Source: AC-52 sp044870295
Lineage (GTDB): Bacteria > Actinomycetota > UBA4738
Length of the DNA: 7,757 bases
Reading direction: 5' to 3'
Assembly (NCBI GenBank): GCA_044870295.1
Contig: JBIOYQ010000150.1
Span: forward strand, 1-7,757
Every line of letters starts with the position of its first letter. The first letter of the stretch is position 1. Positions 1 to 5,944 of the stretch are shown here, piece after piece. Position numbers and translations under genes: made by a program. Below the pieces are notes generated by a model that did not search any database, had not been told where the DNA came from, and saw only the letters and a program-made list of their open reading frames with translations.

Positions 1-689
1 CGGCCTGTCTCGATGGGATGGCCCTGCTCACGCCGCCGGGCTGCGAGCGATGCGGTCGTCCGCTCGAGGTCGTGGTGCCGTCGTGTGCCGACTGCCCGCC
101 GGCGGAGATCAGCTGGGCCAGGGCCGCGTTCCTGTACGACGGACCCGCCCGCGGCGCCCTCATGGGACTGAAGTTCTCGGGGCTCCGTTCGCGGGCGGAT
201 GCCCTCGGCCCATGGATGGCGTGGATGCTGGCCCGTTCGCCTCCGTGGGCAACGAGCGACATGGGCCCGGTCGCCCTCACGTGGGTGCCGCTGGGGCGGC
301 GTCGTCGTCGCGCTCGAGGCTACGACCAGGCCCACGCGCTGGCACGGGTGGTGGCACGCCTCACGCGCTGGCCGCTGGTCCGGTTGTTGGCCCGCACCGT
401 CGAGACGGAGCCCCAGGCGCGTCGGTCGGGGAGGGATCGGCGCGCGGCCCTGCGCGGCGCGTTCCGGGCGGTCCGGCCGGCCCCGCCCACGGTGGTCGTG
501 GTCGACGACGTGCTCACGACCGGCGCCACCGCCGCCGAGTGTGCCATCGCGCTCAGGGAAGGGGGCGCCGAGCACGTCGGGCTGCTGTGCGCGGCGCGGT
601 CGCTGGGAGGGCCGGTTCCTTCGCGTTGCTATACTTCGGTGATGTCCCGGCCTGGGTCTGTGGTTGCCCGGGAGAAACGCTTCCGGTAG
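1..689 (+). CDS. comF: ComF-family phosphoribosyltransferase-like protein, 5' end outside the window
   Basis: Reading frame 3 is open from the window edge, so the true start lies upstream. An ATG at 18 is in frame but is probably internal, because residues before it (ACLDG) look like part of the N-terminal zinc region. Counting from that ATG, two Cys pairs (C9/C12 CERC and C23/C26 CADC) form the zinc-finger-like part typical of ComF. Next come the family signature RGYDQAHALAR (about 100-110), the Q-R-x-x-R segment (about 133-150) and the PRPP-binding loop VVVVDDVLTTGATAAE (about 159-174). ComFC-type proteins are needed for DNA uptake in competent bacteria, but the gene is also widespread in species not known to be competent, so the role here is open. 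The last ~27 codons after AARSL do not resemble the family core and overlap a promoter and the start of the downstream RNA. The assignment to the family is firm; transformation function is not shown. Confidence 0.9.
   Translation, partial: ACLDGMALLTPPGCERCGRPLEVVVPSCADCPPAEISWARAAFLYDGPARGALMGLKFSGLRSRADALGPWMAWMLARSPPWATSDMGPVALTWVPLGRRRRRARGYDQAHALARVVARLTRWPLVRLLARTVETEPQARRSGRDRRAALRGAFRAVRPAPPTVVVVDDVLTTGATAAECAIALREGGAEHVGLLCAARSLGGPVPSRCYTSVMSRPGSVVAREKRFR
627..635 (+). promoter_or_regulatory. Extended -10 promoter for the raiA-motif RNA, inside comF
   Basis: TGCTATACT is an extended -10 element: TG at 627-628, one base, then TATACT at 630-635 (5 of 6 matches to TATAAT). No convincing -35 box is seen 16-18 bases upstream, as is usual for extended -10 promoters. 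The predicted transcription start is about 641-643, one or two bases before the closing helix of the structured RNA begins at 644. This fit between promoter and RNA end supports both calls. The element is embedded in comF codons for Cys-Tyr-Thr. Confidence 0.65.
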
Positions 690-880
690 TCGATGCCAGT
701 CGCAGGCGAAACGACCCACGTAAGGCGACCCTTGGTCGCTGAGCATGGTGCGGCTTAGATGTAAGCCCTGCCCTTGGCGGTCTCGGCCGCCGGGGAGAAG
801 GCGCTAAACCGTCCATGGGACGGCGAACCCCTCTGCAGGCGGGTGTGGGGCCAAAGACCAGGTCAGCCGGGCCGGGACGC
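641..880 (+). ncRNA. raiA motif: Structured non-coding RNA, probable raiA motif RNA
   Basis: About 240 nt between comF and raiA, the place where the published raiA motif RNA typically sits in Bacillota and Actinomycetota. Structure visible by eye: a perfect 9-bp closing helix, 644-652 with 870-878; a 6-bp helix 653-658 with 713-718; hairpin 725-730/734-739 (GCGACC/GGTCGC); hairpin 747-757/762-772 with a GATG loop, whose inner 6 bp are perfect; hairpin 776-780/787-791; hairpin 809-814/818-823 (CCGTCC/GGACGG). Linkers contain the recurring unpaired-looking motif GGCGAAAC/GGCGAACC (705-712 and 822-829). No open frame across it looks like a protein. An extended -10 box fits its 5' end. I see no U-tract terminator, so the 3' end may come from processing, or the transcript may continue into raiA. 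Class assignment rests on position and architecture; I could not align it to the covariance model. The family is highly abundant in Clostridium and affects sporulation and aggregation; its biochemical role is unknown. Confidence 0.8.
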
Positions 881-901
881 ACCCCACCGCCATCACGCGA
901 A

Positions 902-916
902 CCCCGATCGGGGAGG
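902..916 (+). promoter_or_regulatory. raiA Shine-Dalgarno overlapping a perfect palindrome
   Basis: CCCCGATCGGGG (902-913) is a perfect 12-bp palindrome whose 3' half runs into the raiA ribosome-binding site GGGAGG (911-916). In RNA it can form a 4-bp GC stem with a GATC loop that would hide the first bases of the Shine-Dalgarno. The site lies 5 bases before ATG 922 and decides that start over the GTG at 916, which is part of the Shine-Dalgarno itself. Confidence 0.55.
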
Positions 917-921
917 TGCTC

Positions 922-1245
922 ATGGAACTCGTCGTGAAGGGCCGCGGGATCCGTCTCACCGAGCCCATGCGCCGGAAGGCCGAGGCGAAGCTGTCCAGAA
1001 TCACACGGATCGATCCGAAGGTATCCCGGCTGGAGGTCGAGGTCGTCCTGGAACACAACCCTCGCATCGACGGCAACCATCGCGTCGAGGTCGCCTGCAC
1101 CCGCGGTCGTGGGGTGTTCCGAGCGCACGCTGCCGGACAGGACCTCGACGGAGCGCTCGACCAGGTGATCGCGCGGCTGGAGCGTCAGCTCATCAGCTAT
1201 CGCGGGCGGCTGCGCGCTCGTCGACAAGCCGGGCCCATCGCGTAG
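922..1245 (+). CDS. raiA: Ribosome hibernation promoting factor, short form (RaiA/HPF)
   Basis: A 107-residue protein of the S30AE/HPF family, which binds in the decoding centre of the 30S subunit and silences or protects ribosomes in stationary phase and stress. The N-terminal strand MELVVKGRGIRLTE, the helix EPMRRKAEAKLSRI, the strands around VSRLEVEVVLE and HRVEVACTRG, and the second helix DLDGALDQVIARLERQL follow the single beta-alpha-beta-beta-beta-alpha domain. ATG 922 is preferred because GGGAGG ends 5 bases upstream; the in-frame GTG at 916 has no proper binding site. The protein stops after a basic tail (RGRLRARR). It therefore lacks the ~50-residue C-terminal dimerisation domain of long HPF, the form usual in Gram-positive bacteria that make 100S dimers. 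Upstream is the structured RNA; the next gene's promoter lies in its last codons. Confidence 0.92.
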   Translation: MELVVKGRGIRLTEPMRRKAEAKLSRITRIDPKVSRLEVEVVLEHNPRIDGNHRVEVACTRGRGVFRAHAAGQDLDGALDQVIARLERQLISYRGRLRARRQAGPIA

Positions 1246-1248
1246 AAT
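1221..1248 (+). promoter_or_regulatory. Sigma-70-type promoter of the response regulator gene
   Basis: TCGACA (1221-1226; 5 of 6 to TTGACA), a 16-base spacer and TAGAAT (1243-1248; 5 of 6 to TATAAT). The -10 box begins with the TAG stop of raiA. The predicted start of transcription is about 1254-1256. This is the best two-box promoter in the window and implies that the regulator can be transcribed independently of raiA. Confidence 0.65.
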
Positions 1249-1258
1249 CCCCTACTAG

Positions 1259-1282
1259 TCCGGATGGGGCAGCCCCTCCGGA
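1259..1282 (+). promoter_or_regulatory. Dyad/hairpin in the response regulator leader
   Basis: TCCGGA (1259-1264), one unpaired T, GGGG (1266-1269), a CAG loop (1270-1272), CCCC (1273-1276) and TCCGGA (1277-1282) give a 10-bp stem with one bulge. It starts within about 5 bases of the predicted transcription start and ends about 20 bases before the Shine-Dalgarno. There is no T-run after it, so it is not a standard intrinsic terminator. It could be a 5'-end stabilising hairpin or a DNA operator, for instance for autoregulation. Confidence 0.5.
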
Positions 1283-1311
1283 TTGGCCTGCTCCGACTAC
1301 CAGGGGGTGAG

Positions 1312-2004
1312 GTGCCCACCGACCCGACCTCCAAGAACTCCGGCGACAAGCTGAGGGTCCTCATCGTCGACGACCATGCGCTCTTCCGGCGCGGGTTGCA
1401 GATGGTCCTGCGGCAGGAGCCGGACATCGACGTCGTTGGGGAAGCGGCCGACGGCAACGAGGCCGTGGAGATGGCGCAGGAGTCCATGCCCGACGTCATC
1501 CTCATGGACGTCCGCATGCCGCATCGGTCCGGCATCGAGGCGACGCACCAGATCAAAGACCTCCTGCCCCACGTGAAGATCCTCATGCTGACGATCTCCG
1601 ACGAGGAGGCCGACCTCTACGAGGCGATCAAGGCCGGTGCCGCCGGCTACCTGCTCAAAGAGATCCCCATCGACGAGGTGTCGGACGCGATCCGCTCCGT
1701 GTCCGCCGGCCAATCCCGCCTCTCGCCTTCCATGGCGGCGAAGCTGCTCACGGAGTTCGCGGCCATGTCCAAACGCGCATCCGAGACCCGGCAGCTCCCC
1801 GCCCCCCGGTTGACCGATCGGGAGATGGAGGTGCTCCGCCTGGTAGCGCAGGGCCTCAACAACCGGGACATCGCCGGGAAGCTGTTCATCTCCGAGAACA
1901 CCGTGAAGAACCACATCCGCAACATCCTGGAGAAGCTCCACCTCCACTCGCGCATGGAGGCCGTGGTCTACGCGGTCCGCGAGAAGCTGTTGGAGATCAA
2001 GTAA
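1312..2004 (+). CDS. NarL/FixJ-family response regulator, orphan
   Basis: A 230-residue two-domain DNA-binding response regulator. Counting from GTG 1312, the receiver has the acidic pair D20/D21, phospho-acceptor D66 in VILMDVRMP, T94, Y113 and K116, so all phosphorylation-site residues are intact. After a linker (about 140-160), a LuxR-type helix-turn-helix begins at LTDREMEVLRLVAQG (about 161-175) and includes ENTVKNHIRNILEKL. GTG 1312 is chosen because AGGGGGTGA (1302-1310) is an 8-of-9 match to the ideal Shine-Dalgarno. The in-frame ATG at 1264 lies within the leader hairpin, less than 15 bases from the predicted transcription start, with no binding site. No histidine kinase is encoded nearby, so its signal is unknown. 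Its own promoter and the leader dyad suggest separate or autoregulated control. Family certain; target genes not deducible, though the neighbours raiA and secA are natural candidates. Confidence 0.93.
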   Translation: MPTDPTSKNSGDKLRVLIVDDHALFRRGLQMVLRQEPDIDVVGEAADGNEAVEMAQESMPDVILMDVRMPHRSGIEATHQIKDLLPHVKILMLTISDEEADLYEAIKAGAAGYLLKEIPIDEVSDAIRSVSAGQSRLSPSMAAKLLTEFAAMSKRASETRQLPAPRLTDREMEVLRLVAQGLNNRDIAGKLFISENTVKNHIRNILEKLHLHSRMEAVVYAVREKLLEIK

Positions 2005-2046
2005 GGGCCTCCACCGACCTCGGCAGGGCTCGTCGGCAGCCGTCCC

Positions 2047-2052
2047 TATAAT
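2047..2052 (+). promoter_or_regulatory. Perfect -10 box upstream of secA
   Basis: TATAAT (2047-2052) is a perfect -10 hexamer, rare in such GC-rich sequence. No good -35 box is seen at 16-18 bases; the bases there are CAGGGC-like. The predicted transcription start is about 2059, leaving a ~33-base leader before the TTG start of secA. Confidence 0.55.
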
Positions 2053-2091
2053 CGAACGCTGGGTCCCACTTCACGCGCGAGGGAGCATCGC

Positions 2092-4788
2092 TTGCCGATC
2101 ATCGAAAAGCTCGGTTCGCTGGGCGAAGGGCGCAAGATCAAGCGCCTGGAGGAATACGTCCGGCTGGTCAACGCCCTGGAGCCCGAGCTCGAGGGCGTGA
2201 CGAGCGCCGACCTCCCGGCCCGGACCCAGGACCTGCGGGAGCGGCTGGAGGACGGCGAGGAGCTCGAGGACATCCTGCCCGAGGCCTACGCCCTGGTCCG
2301 CGAAGCGGCCAAGCGAACCATCGGACAGCGCCCCTTCGACGTCCAGGTCATGGGCGGGGTGGTCCTGCACCAGGGGAACATCTCGGAGATGAAGACCGGT
2401 GAGGGCAAGACGCTGGTCTCCACCATGCCCGCCTACCTCAATGCCATCGGCGGCCAGGGCGTACACATGGTCACGGTCAACGACTACCTGGCCAAGCGTG
2501 ACTCGGAGTGGATGGGTCCCATCTTCCGCCTGCTCGGTTTGTCCGTCGGGTTGATCCAGGCATCCATGTCCCCCGAGCAGCGCCGGCCCGCCTACGGCGC
2601 GGACATCACCTACGGGACCAACAACGAGTTCGGGTTCGACTATCTGCGCGACAACATGGCCATGCGGCCGGAGGACATGGTCCAGCGCGGCCATCACTTC
2701 GCCGTGGTGGACGAGGTGGACTCCATCCTGATCGACGAGGCTCGGACTCCGCTGATCATCAGCGGCATGGTCTCCGACTCGGCCAAGTGGTACGTGACGT
2801 TCGCTCGGCTGGTCCCTCGCCTTCGCCGGGACGCCGACTACGAGGTCGACGAGCAGAAGCACACGGTGGCGGTGACGGAGGCCGGCGTCGACCGGGTGGA
2901 GAAGGAGCTCGGCGTCGACAACCTCTACGACCACGTCAACAGCCACCTGGTGCACTACCTCAACAACGCGTTGAAGGCCAAGGAGCTGTACCGGCGCGAC
3001 GACGAGTACGTGGTCACCCAGGGCGAGGTGAAGATCGTCGACGAGTTCACGGGCCGCATCCTGGAGGGCCGGCGCTACTCCGAGGGACTCCACCAGGCGA
3101 TCGAGGCCAAGGAAGGCGTCCGGATCAAGGAGGAGAACCAGACCCTCGCCACCATCACCATCCAGAACTACTTCCGTATGTACGACAAGCTCGCGGGCAT
3201 GACCGGCACCGCGCGGACGCAGGCCCGAGAGTTCGAAGAGGTGTACAAGCTCGGGGTGGTCGACATCCCCACGAACCGGCCCATGGTCAGGGCCGACCAG
3301 CAGGACCTGGTCTACAAGACCGAGGACGCCAAATGGCGCGCGGTCACCGAGGACATCGTGGAGCGCCACGAGAAGGGGCAGCCGGTCCTGGTCGGCACCG
3401 TGTCCATCGAGAAGTCCGAGCGGCTCTCCGGCTACCTCAACCGACGAGGCGTCCCGCACCACGTCCTGAACGCCAAGCAACACGAGAAGGAAGCCATGAT
3501 CGTGGCCCAGGCCGGCCGCCTCGGGTCGGTCACCGTGGCCACCAACATGGCCGGCCGAGGCGTCGACATCCTGCTCGGCGGCAACCCCGAGTACCTCGCC
3601 AGGCAGGAGATGGCGGCCCGCGACTTCGACAACGACCGCTACCTGATGGTCGAGATGACCCCCGAGGAGCGCGAAGAGTACGAGGCCGAATACGACCCGA
3701 TCTACCGCAAGCTCAAGGCTCAGACCGACACCGAGCACGACGAGGTGGTCGAGCGGGGCGGTCTGTACGTCCTGGGCACCGAGCGCCACGAATCTCGCCG
3801 CATCGACAACCAGCTCCGAGGGCGATCCGGCCGCCAGGGCGATCCCGGCGAGAGCCGCTTCTACCTCTCCTTGGGCGACGACCTGATGCGGCTGTTCGCC
3901 GCCGACCGAATCGGCAAGATCATGAACGCCATGAAGTGGCCCGACGACGAGCCCATCCAGGCCAAGATGGTGACCCGGGCCATCCAGACGGCGCAGAAGA
4001 ACGTCGAGGAGCAGAACTTCGAGATCCGCAAGAACGTGCTCAAGTACGACGACGTCATGAACAAGCAGCGCGAGGTCATCTACGGGGAGCGCCAGAAGAT
4101 CCTCGAGGGCCGCGACCTGTCGGAAGAGGCCCTCGAGTACGTCGAGGTCGTGGTGGGGAAGGTCGTCTCCCAGTTCGTCTCGAAGGAGATCTACCCCGAG
4201 GAGTGGGACCTGGAGGGGCTCGTCGGCGCCCTCTCAGCTGTGTATCCGACTGAGATCACCGCCGCGCAGCTCCAGGACGCGGCCGACGCGTCAGAGATCG
4301 AGCAGCTCGTCCTGGACGACGCCGAGAACGCCTACCGGGCGAAGGAGGCCGAGCTGGGGGCCGACGCCGAGTCTGGCGAACCGGTGCTGCGAGCCATGGA
4401 ACGCATCGTGCTGCTGTCGATCATCGACAACGCGTGGCGCGAGCACCTGTACGAGATGGACTACCTGCAGGAAGGCATCGGTCTGCGCGCCTACGGGCAG
4501 CGCGATCCCCTGGTCGAGTACCAGCGCGAGGCGTTCGACATGTTCAACGAGATGAAGGACGCCATCCAGGACGAGTTCGTGCGCTACATCTACCGGGTCC
4601 AGCTGGTCCGCCAGGATGAGCCGTCCCGGCCCCGGCCTCAGCGGGTGTCGATCAGCCAGGGCGACGACGCATCCACCGGGCCCGCCGGCGGCGCCGCCGT
4701 CACGGTCAGCGACAAGATCCCTCGCAACGCGCCGTGCCCGTGCGGTTCCGGGCGGAAGTACAAGAAGTGCCACGGGCTGAGCGCGTAG
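2092..4788 (+). CDS. secA: Preprotein translocase motor ATPase SecA
   Basis: An 898-residue SecA, the cytosolic and membrane-associated ATPase that drives unfolded preproteins through SecYEG. The start is TTG 2092, with GGGAG (2081-2085) six bases upstream; the N-terminus MPIIEKLGSLGEGRKIKRLE aligns with the usual SecA start. Visible motifs: Walker A in MKTGEGKT (100-107), TYGTNNEFGFDYLRDNM (173-189), Walker B DEVD (207-210), the preprotein cross-linking region (about 225-370), the motif TATNMAGRGVDI region (about 481-493) and the arginine-finger segment with RGRSGRQGDPGES (576-588). The C-terminus has the SEC-C zinc motif CPCGSGRKYKKCH (883-895). A ~40-residue acidic insertion (about 505-550) sits in NBD2, where SecA lengths vary between phyla. 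Length is normal and every key motif is intact. prfB follows 14 bases after the stop, so the two are probably co-transcribed. Confidence 0.97.
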   Translation: MPIIEKLGSLGEGRKIKRLEEYVRLVNALEPELEGVTSADLPARTQDLRERLEDGEELEDILPEAYALVREAAKRTIGQRPFDVQVMGGVVLHQGNISEMKTGEGKTLVSTMPAYLNAIGGQGVHMVTVNDYLAKRDSEWMGPIFRLLGLSVGLIQASMSPEQRRPAYGADITYGTNNEFGFDYLRDNMAMRPEDMVQRGHHFAVVDEVDSILIDEARTPLIISGMVSDSAKWYVTFARLVPRLRRDADYEVDEQKHTVAVTEAGVDRVEKELGVDNLYDHVNSHLVHYLNNALKAKELYRRDDEYVVTQGEVKIVDEFTGRILEGRRYSEGLHQAIEAKEGVRIKEENQTLATITIQNYFRMYDKLAGMTGTARTQAREFEEVYKLGVVDIPTNRPMVRADQQDLVYKTEDAKWRAVTEDIVERHEKGQPVLVGTVSIEKSERLSGYLNRRGVPHHVLNAKQHEKEAMIVAQAGRLGSVTVATNMAGRGVDILLGGNPEYLARQEMAARDFDNDRYLMVEMTPEEREEYEAEYDPIYRKLKAQTDTEHDEVVERGGLYVLGTERHESRRIDNQLRGRSGRQGDPGESRFYLSLGDDLMRLFAADRIGKIMNAMKWPDDEPIQAKMVTRAIQTAQKNVEEQNFEIRKNVLKYDDVMNKQREVIYGERQKILEGRDLSEEALEYVEVVVGKVVSQFVSKEIYPEEWDLEGLVGALSAVYPTEITAAQLQDAADASEIEQLVLDDAENAYRAKEAELGADAESGEPVLRAMERIVLLSIIDNAWREHLYEMDYLQEGIGLRAYGQRDPLVEYQREAFDMFNEMKDAIQDEFVRYIYRVQLVRQDEPSRPRPQRVSISQGDDASTGPAGGAAVTVSDKIPRNAPCPCGSGRKYKKCHGLSA

Positions 4789-4802
4789 ACGGCAGGGCTG
4801 CC

Positions 4803-5931
4803 ATGAGCGACTACACCGACCGCATCCAGGACGTCGCCCGACGCGTCGCCAGCGCGAAGGAGTACCTTTGACGTCGATCGCAAGCGAACCCGTGCCGAGG
4901 AGCTGCAGCGCCAGCTGCTCGAGCCCGGCGTCTGGGACGATGCCAGCCGCGGCCAGCGACTGACCACCGAGCTCTCTCGTCTGAACGACGACCTCCAGCG
5001 ACACCAACGACTCATCGACCAGGCCGAGGACATCCGGGTACTGGACGAGCTGCTGTCGTCGGAGACGGACTCCGAGCTCACGGCGGAGCTGGAGAAGAAG
5101 CTCGACTCCTTGGAATCGGAGCTCGACCACGTGGAGCTGGCCAATCTCCTGTCCGGTGAGTACGACGGGGGCGACGCCGTGGCCAGCATCCACGCCGGCG
5201 CCGGCGGCATCGATTCCCAGGACTGGGCGGACATGCTGTTGCGGATGTACCTGCGGTGGGCCGAGCGCGAGGGGTTGGCTGCCGAGCTCGACGAGGTCCT
5301 GCCCGGCGAGGAAGCGGGCATCAAGAGCGCCACGTTCACCATCAAGGGTACGAACGCCTACGGGCTGCTCTCGGCGGAACGCGGTGTGCACCGCCTGGTC
5401 CGACTGTCGCCGTACGACCAGGCCCATCGCCGGCATACCAGCTTCGCCTCGCTGGACGTCATCCCGTTCCTCCCCGACGAGGCCGAGGAGGACCTCGAGA
5501 TCGACCCGAAGGACCTCCGGATCGACGTCTACCGCTCCTCCAGCGCCGGGGGTCAGAGCGTGAACACCACGGACTCGGCGGTCCGCATCACCCACCTGCC
5601 CACCGGCATCACGGCGGCGTGCCAGAACGAGCGCTCCCAGCTGCAGAACAAGACCGTCGCCATGCGGATCCTGAAGTCTCGCCTGGCCGATCGGATGCGC
5701 CGCGAGCGCCAGGAGAAGCTGGAGAACCTGAGGGGGGAGCGGATGGGGAACGAGTTCGGTTCACAGATCCGCTCCTACGTGCTCCACCCCTACCGGATGG
5801 TGAAGGACCACCGGACCGCCGCCGAGGTCGGCAACGTCGATGCCGTCCTGGACGGCGACATCGACCGCTTCATCGAGGCCGAGCTGCGTCGCCGCGCCAC
5901 CGCGGCGGCGGCGGACGGAGCCGCTCCCTAG
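4803..5931 (+). CDS. prfB: Peptide chain release factor RF2, made by programmed +1 frameshift
   Basis: RF2 recognises UGA and UAA and triggers hydrolysis of peptidyl-tRNA. The gene is in two frames: ATG 4803 to codon 22 (CTT 4866-4868), then UGA 4869-4871, then the +1 frame from GAC 4870 to TAG 5929-5931. The joined protein is 375 residues, close to the usual ~365. The zero-frame peptide ending SAKEYL, continued by DVDRKRTRAEELQ and then EPGVWDD, matches RF2 colinearly, so this is not a sequencing error. The catalytic GGQ is at 249-251 in SSSAGGQSVN. The codon-recognition tripeptide at 202-204 reads SPY (codons TCG CCG TAC) rather than the usual SPF. prfB follows secA by 14 bases; AGGG (4794-4797) is a weak ribosome-binding site. 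Its stop lies 13 bases from the stop of the convergent gene. Confidence 0.96.
4857..4872 (+). other. Programmed +1 ribosomal frameshift site of prfB
   Basis: Internal Shine-Dalgarno-like AAGGAG (4857-4862), three bases (TAC), slippery CTT (4866-4868), in-frame TGA (4869-4871) and the following C (4872). This has the same layout and 3-base spacing as the E. coli prfB site. When RF2 is scarce, the ribosome pauses at UGA, slips from CUU to UUU and reads GAC, so RF2 regulates its own synthesis. Confidence 0.95.
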
Positions 5932-5944
5932 GGCTACCGAGGCT

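Noticed and set aside
641..880. Riboswitch, tmRNA, RNase P RNA, 6S RNA or tRNA in the comF-raiA gap
   Set aside because: No CCA-ended acceptor, T-loop or tag-peptide frame for tRNA/tmRNA, no RNase P core blocks that I recognise, and no long single-bubble hairpin as in 6S. Position and multi-branch layout fit the raiA motif better.
774..1310. 178-codon + strand frame through the RNA and raiA
   Set aside because: It is out of frame with raiA and rich in R/P/G/S, and it starts inside the structured RNA. It is a GC-driven shadow.
1264..1311. ATG 1264 as start of the response regulator
   Set aside because: It lies in the leader hairpin very near the predicted transcription start without a ribosome-binding site; GTG 1312 has a near-perfect one and begins closer to the receiver domain.
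2071..3789. 572-codon open frame antisense to secA
   Set aside because: Composition is the repetitive V/L/D/G/H pattern expected from the reverse strand of GC-rich coding DNA; secA on the + strand is certain, and no family is recognisable.
4869..4871. prfB as a pseudogene with a nonsense codon
   Set aside because: The TGA is the conserved autoregulatory frameshift stop with its internal Shine-Dalgarno, and the +1 frame gives full-length RF2.
4291..5595. 434-codon antisense open frame across secA and prfB
   Set aside because: It spans two well-identified genes and their junction, and has shadow-type composition and no recognisable domain.
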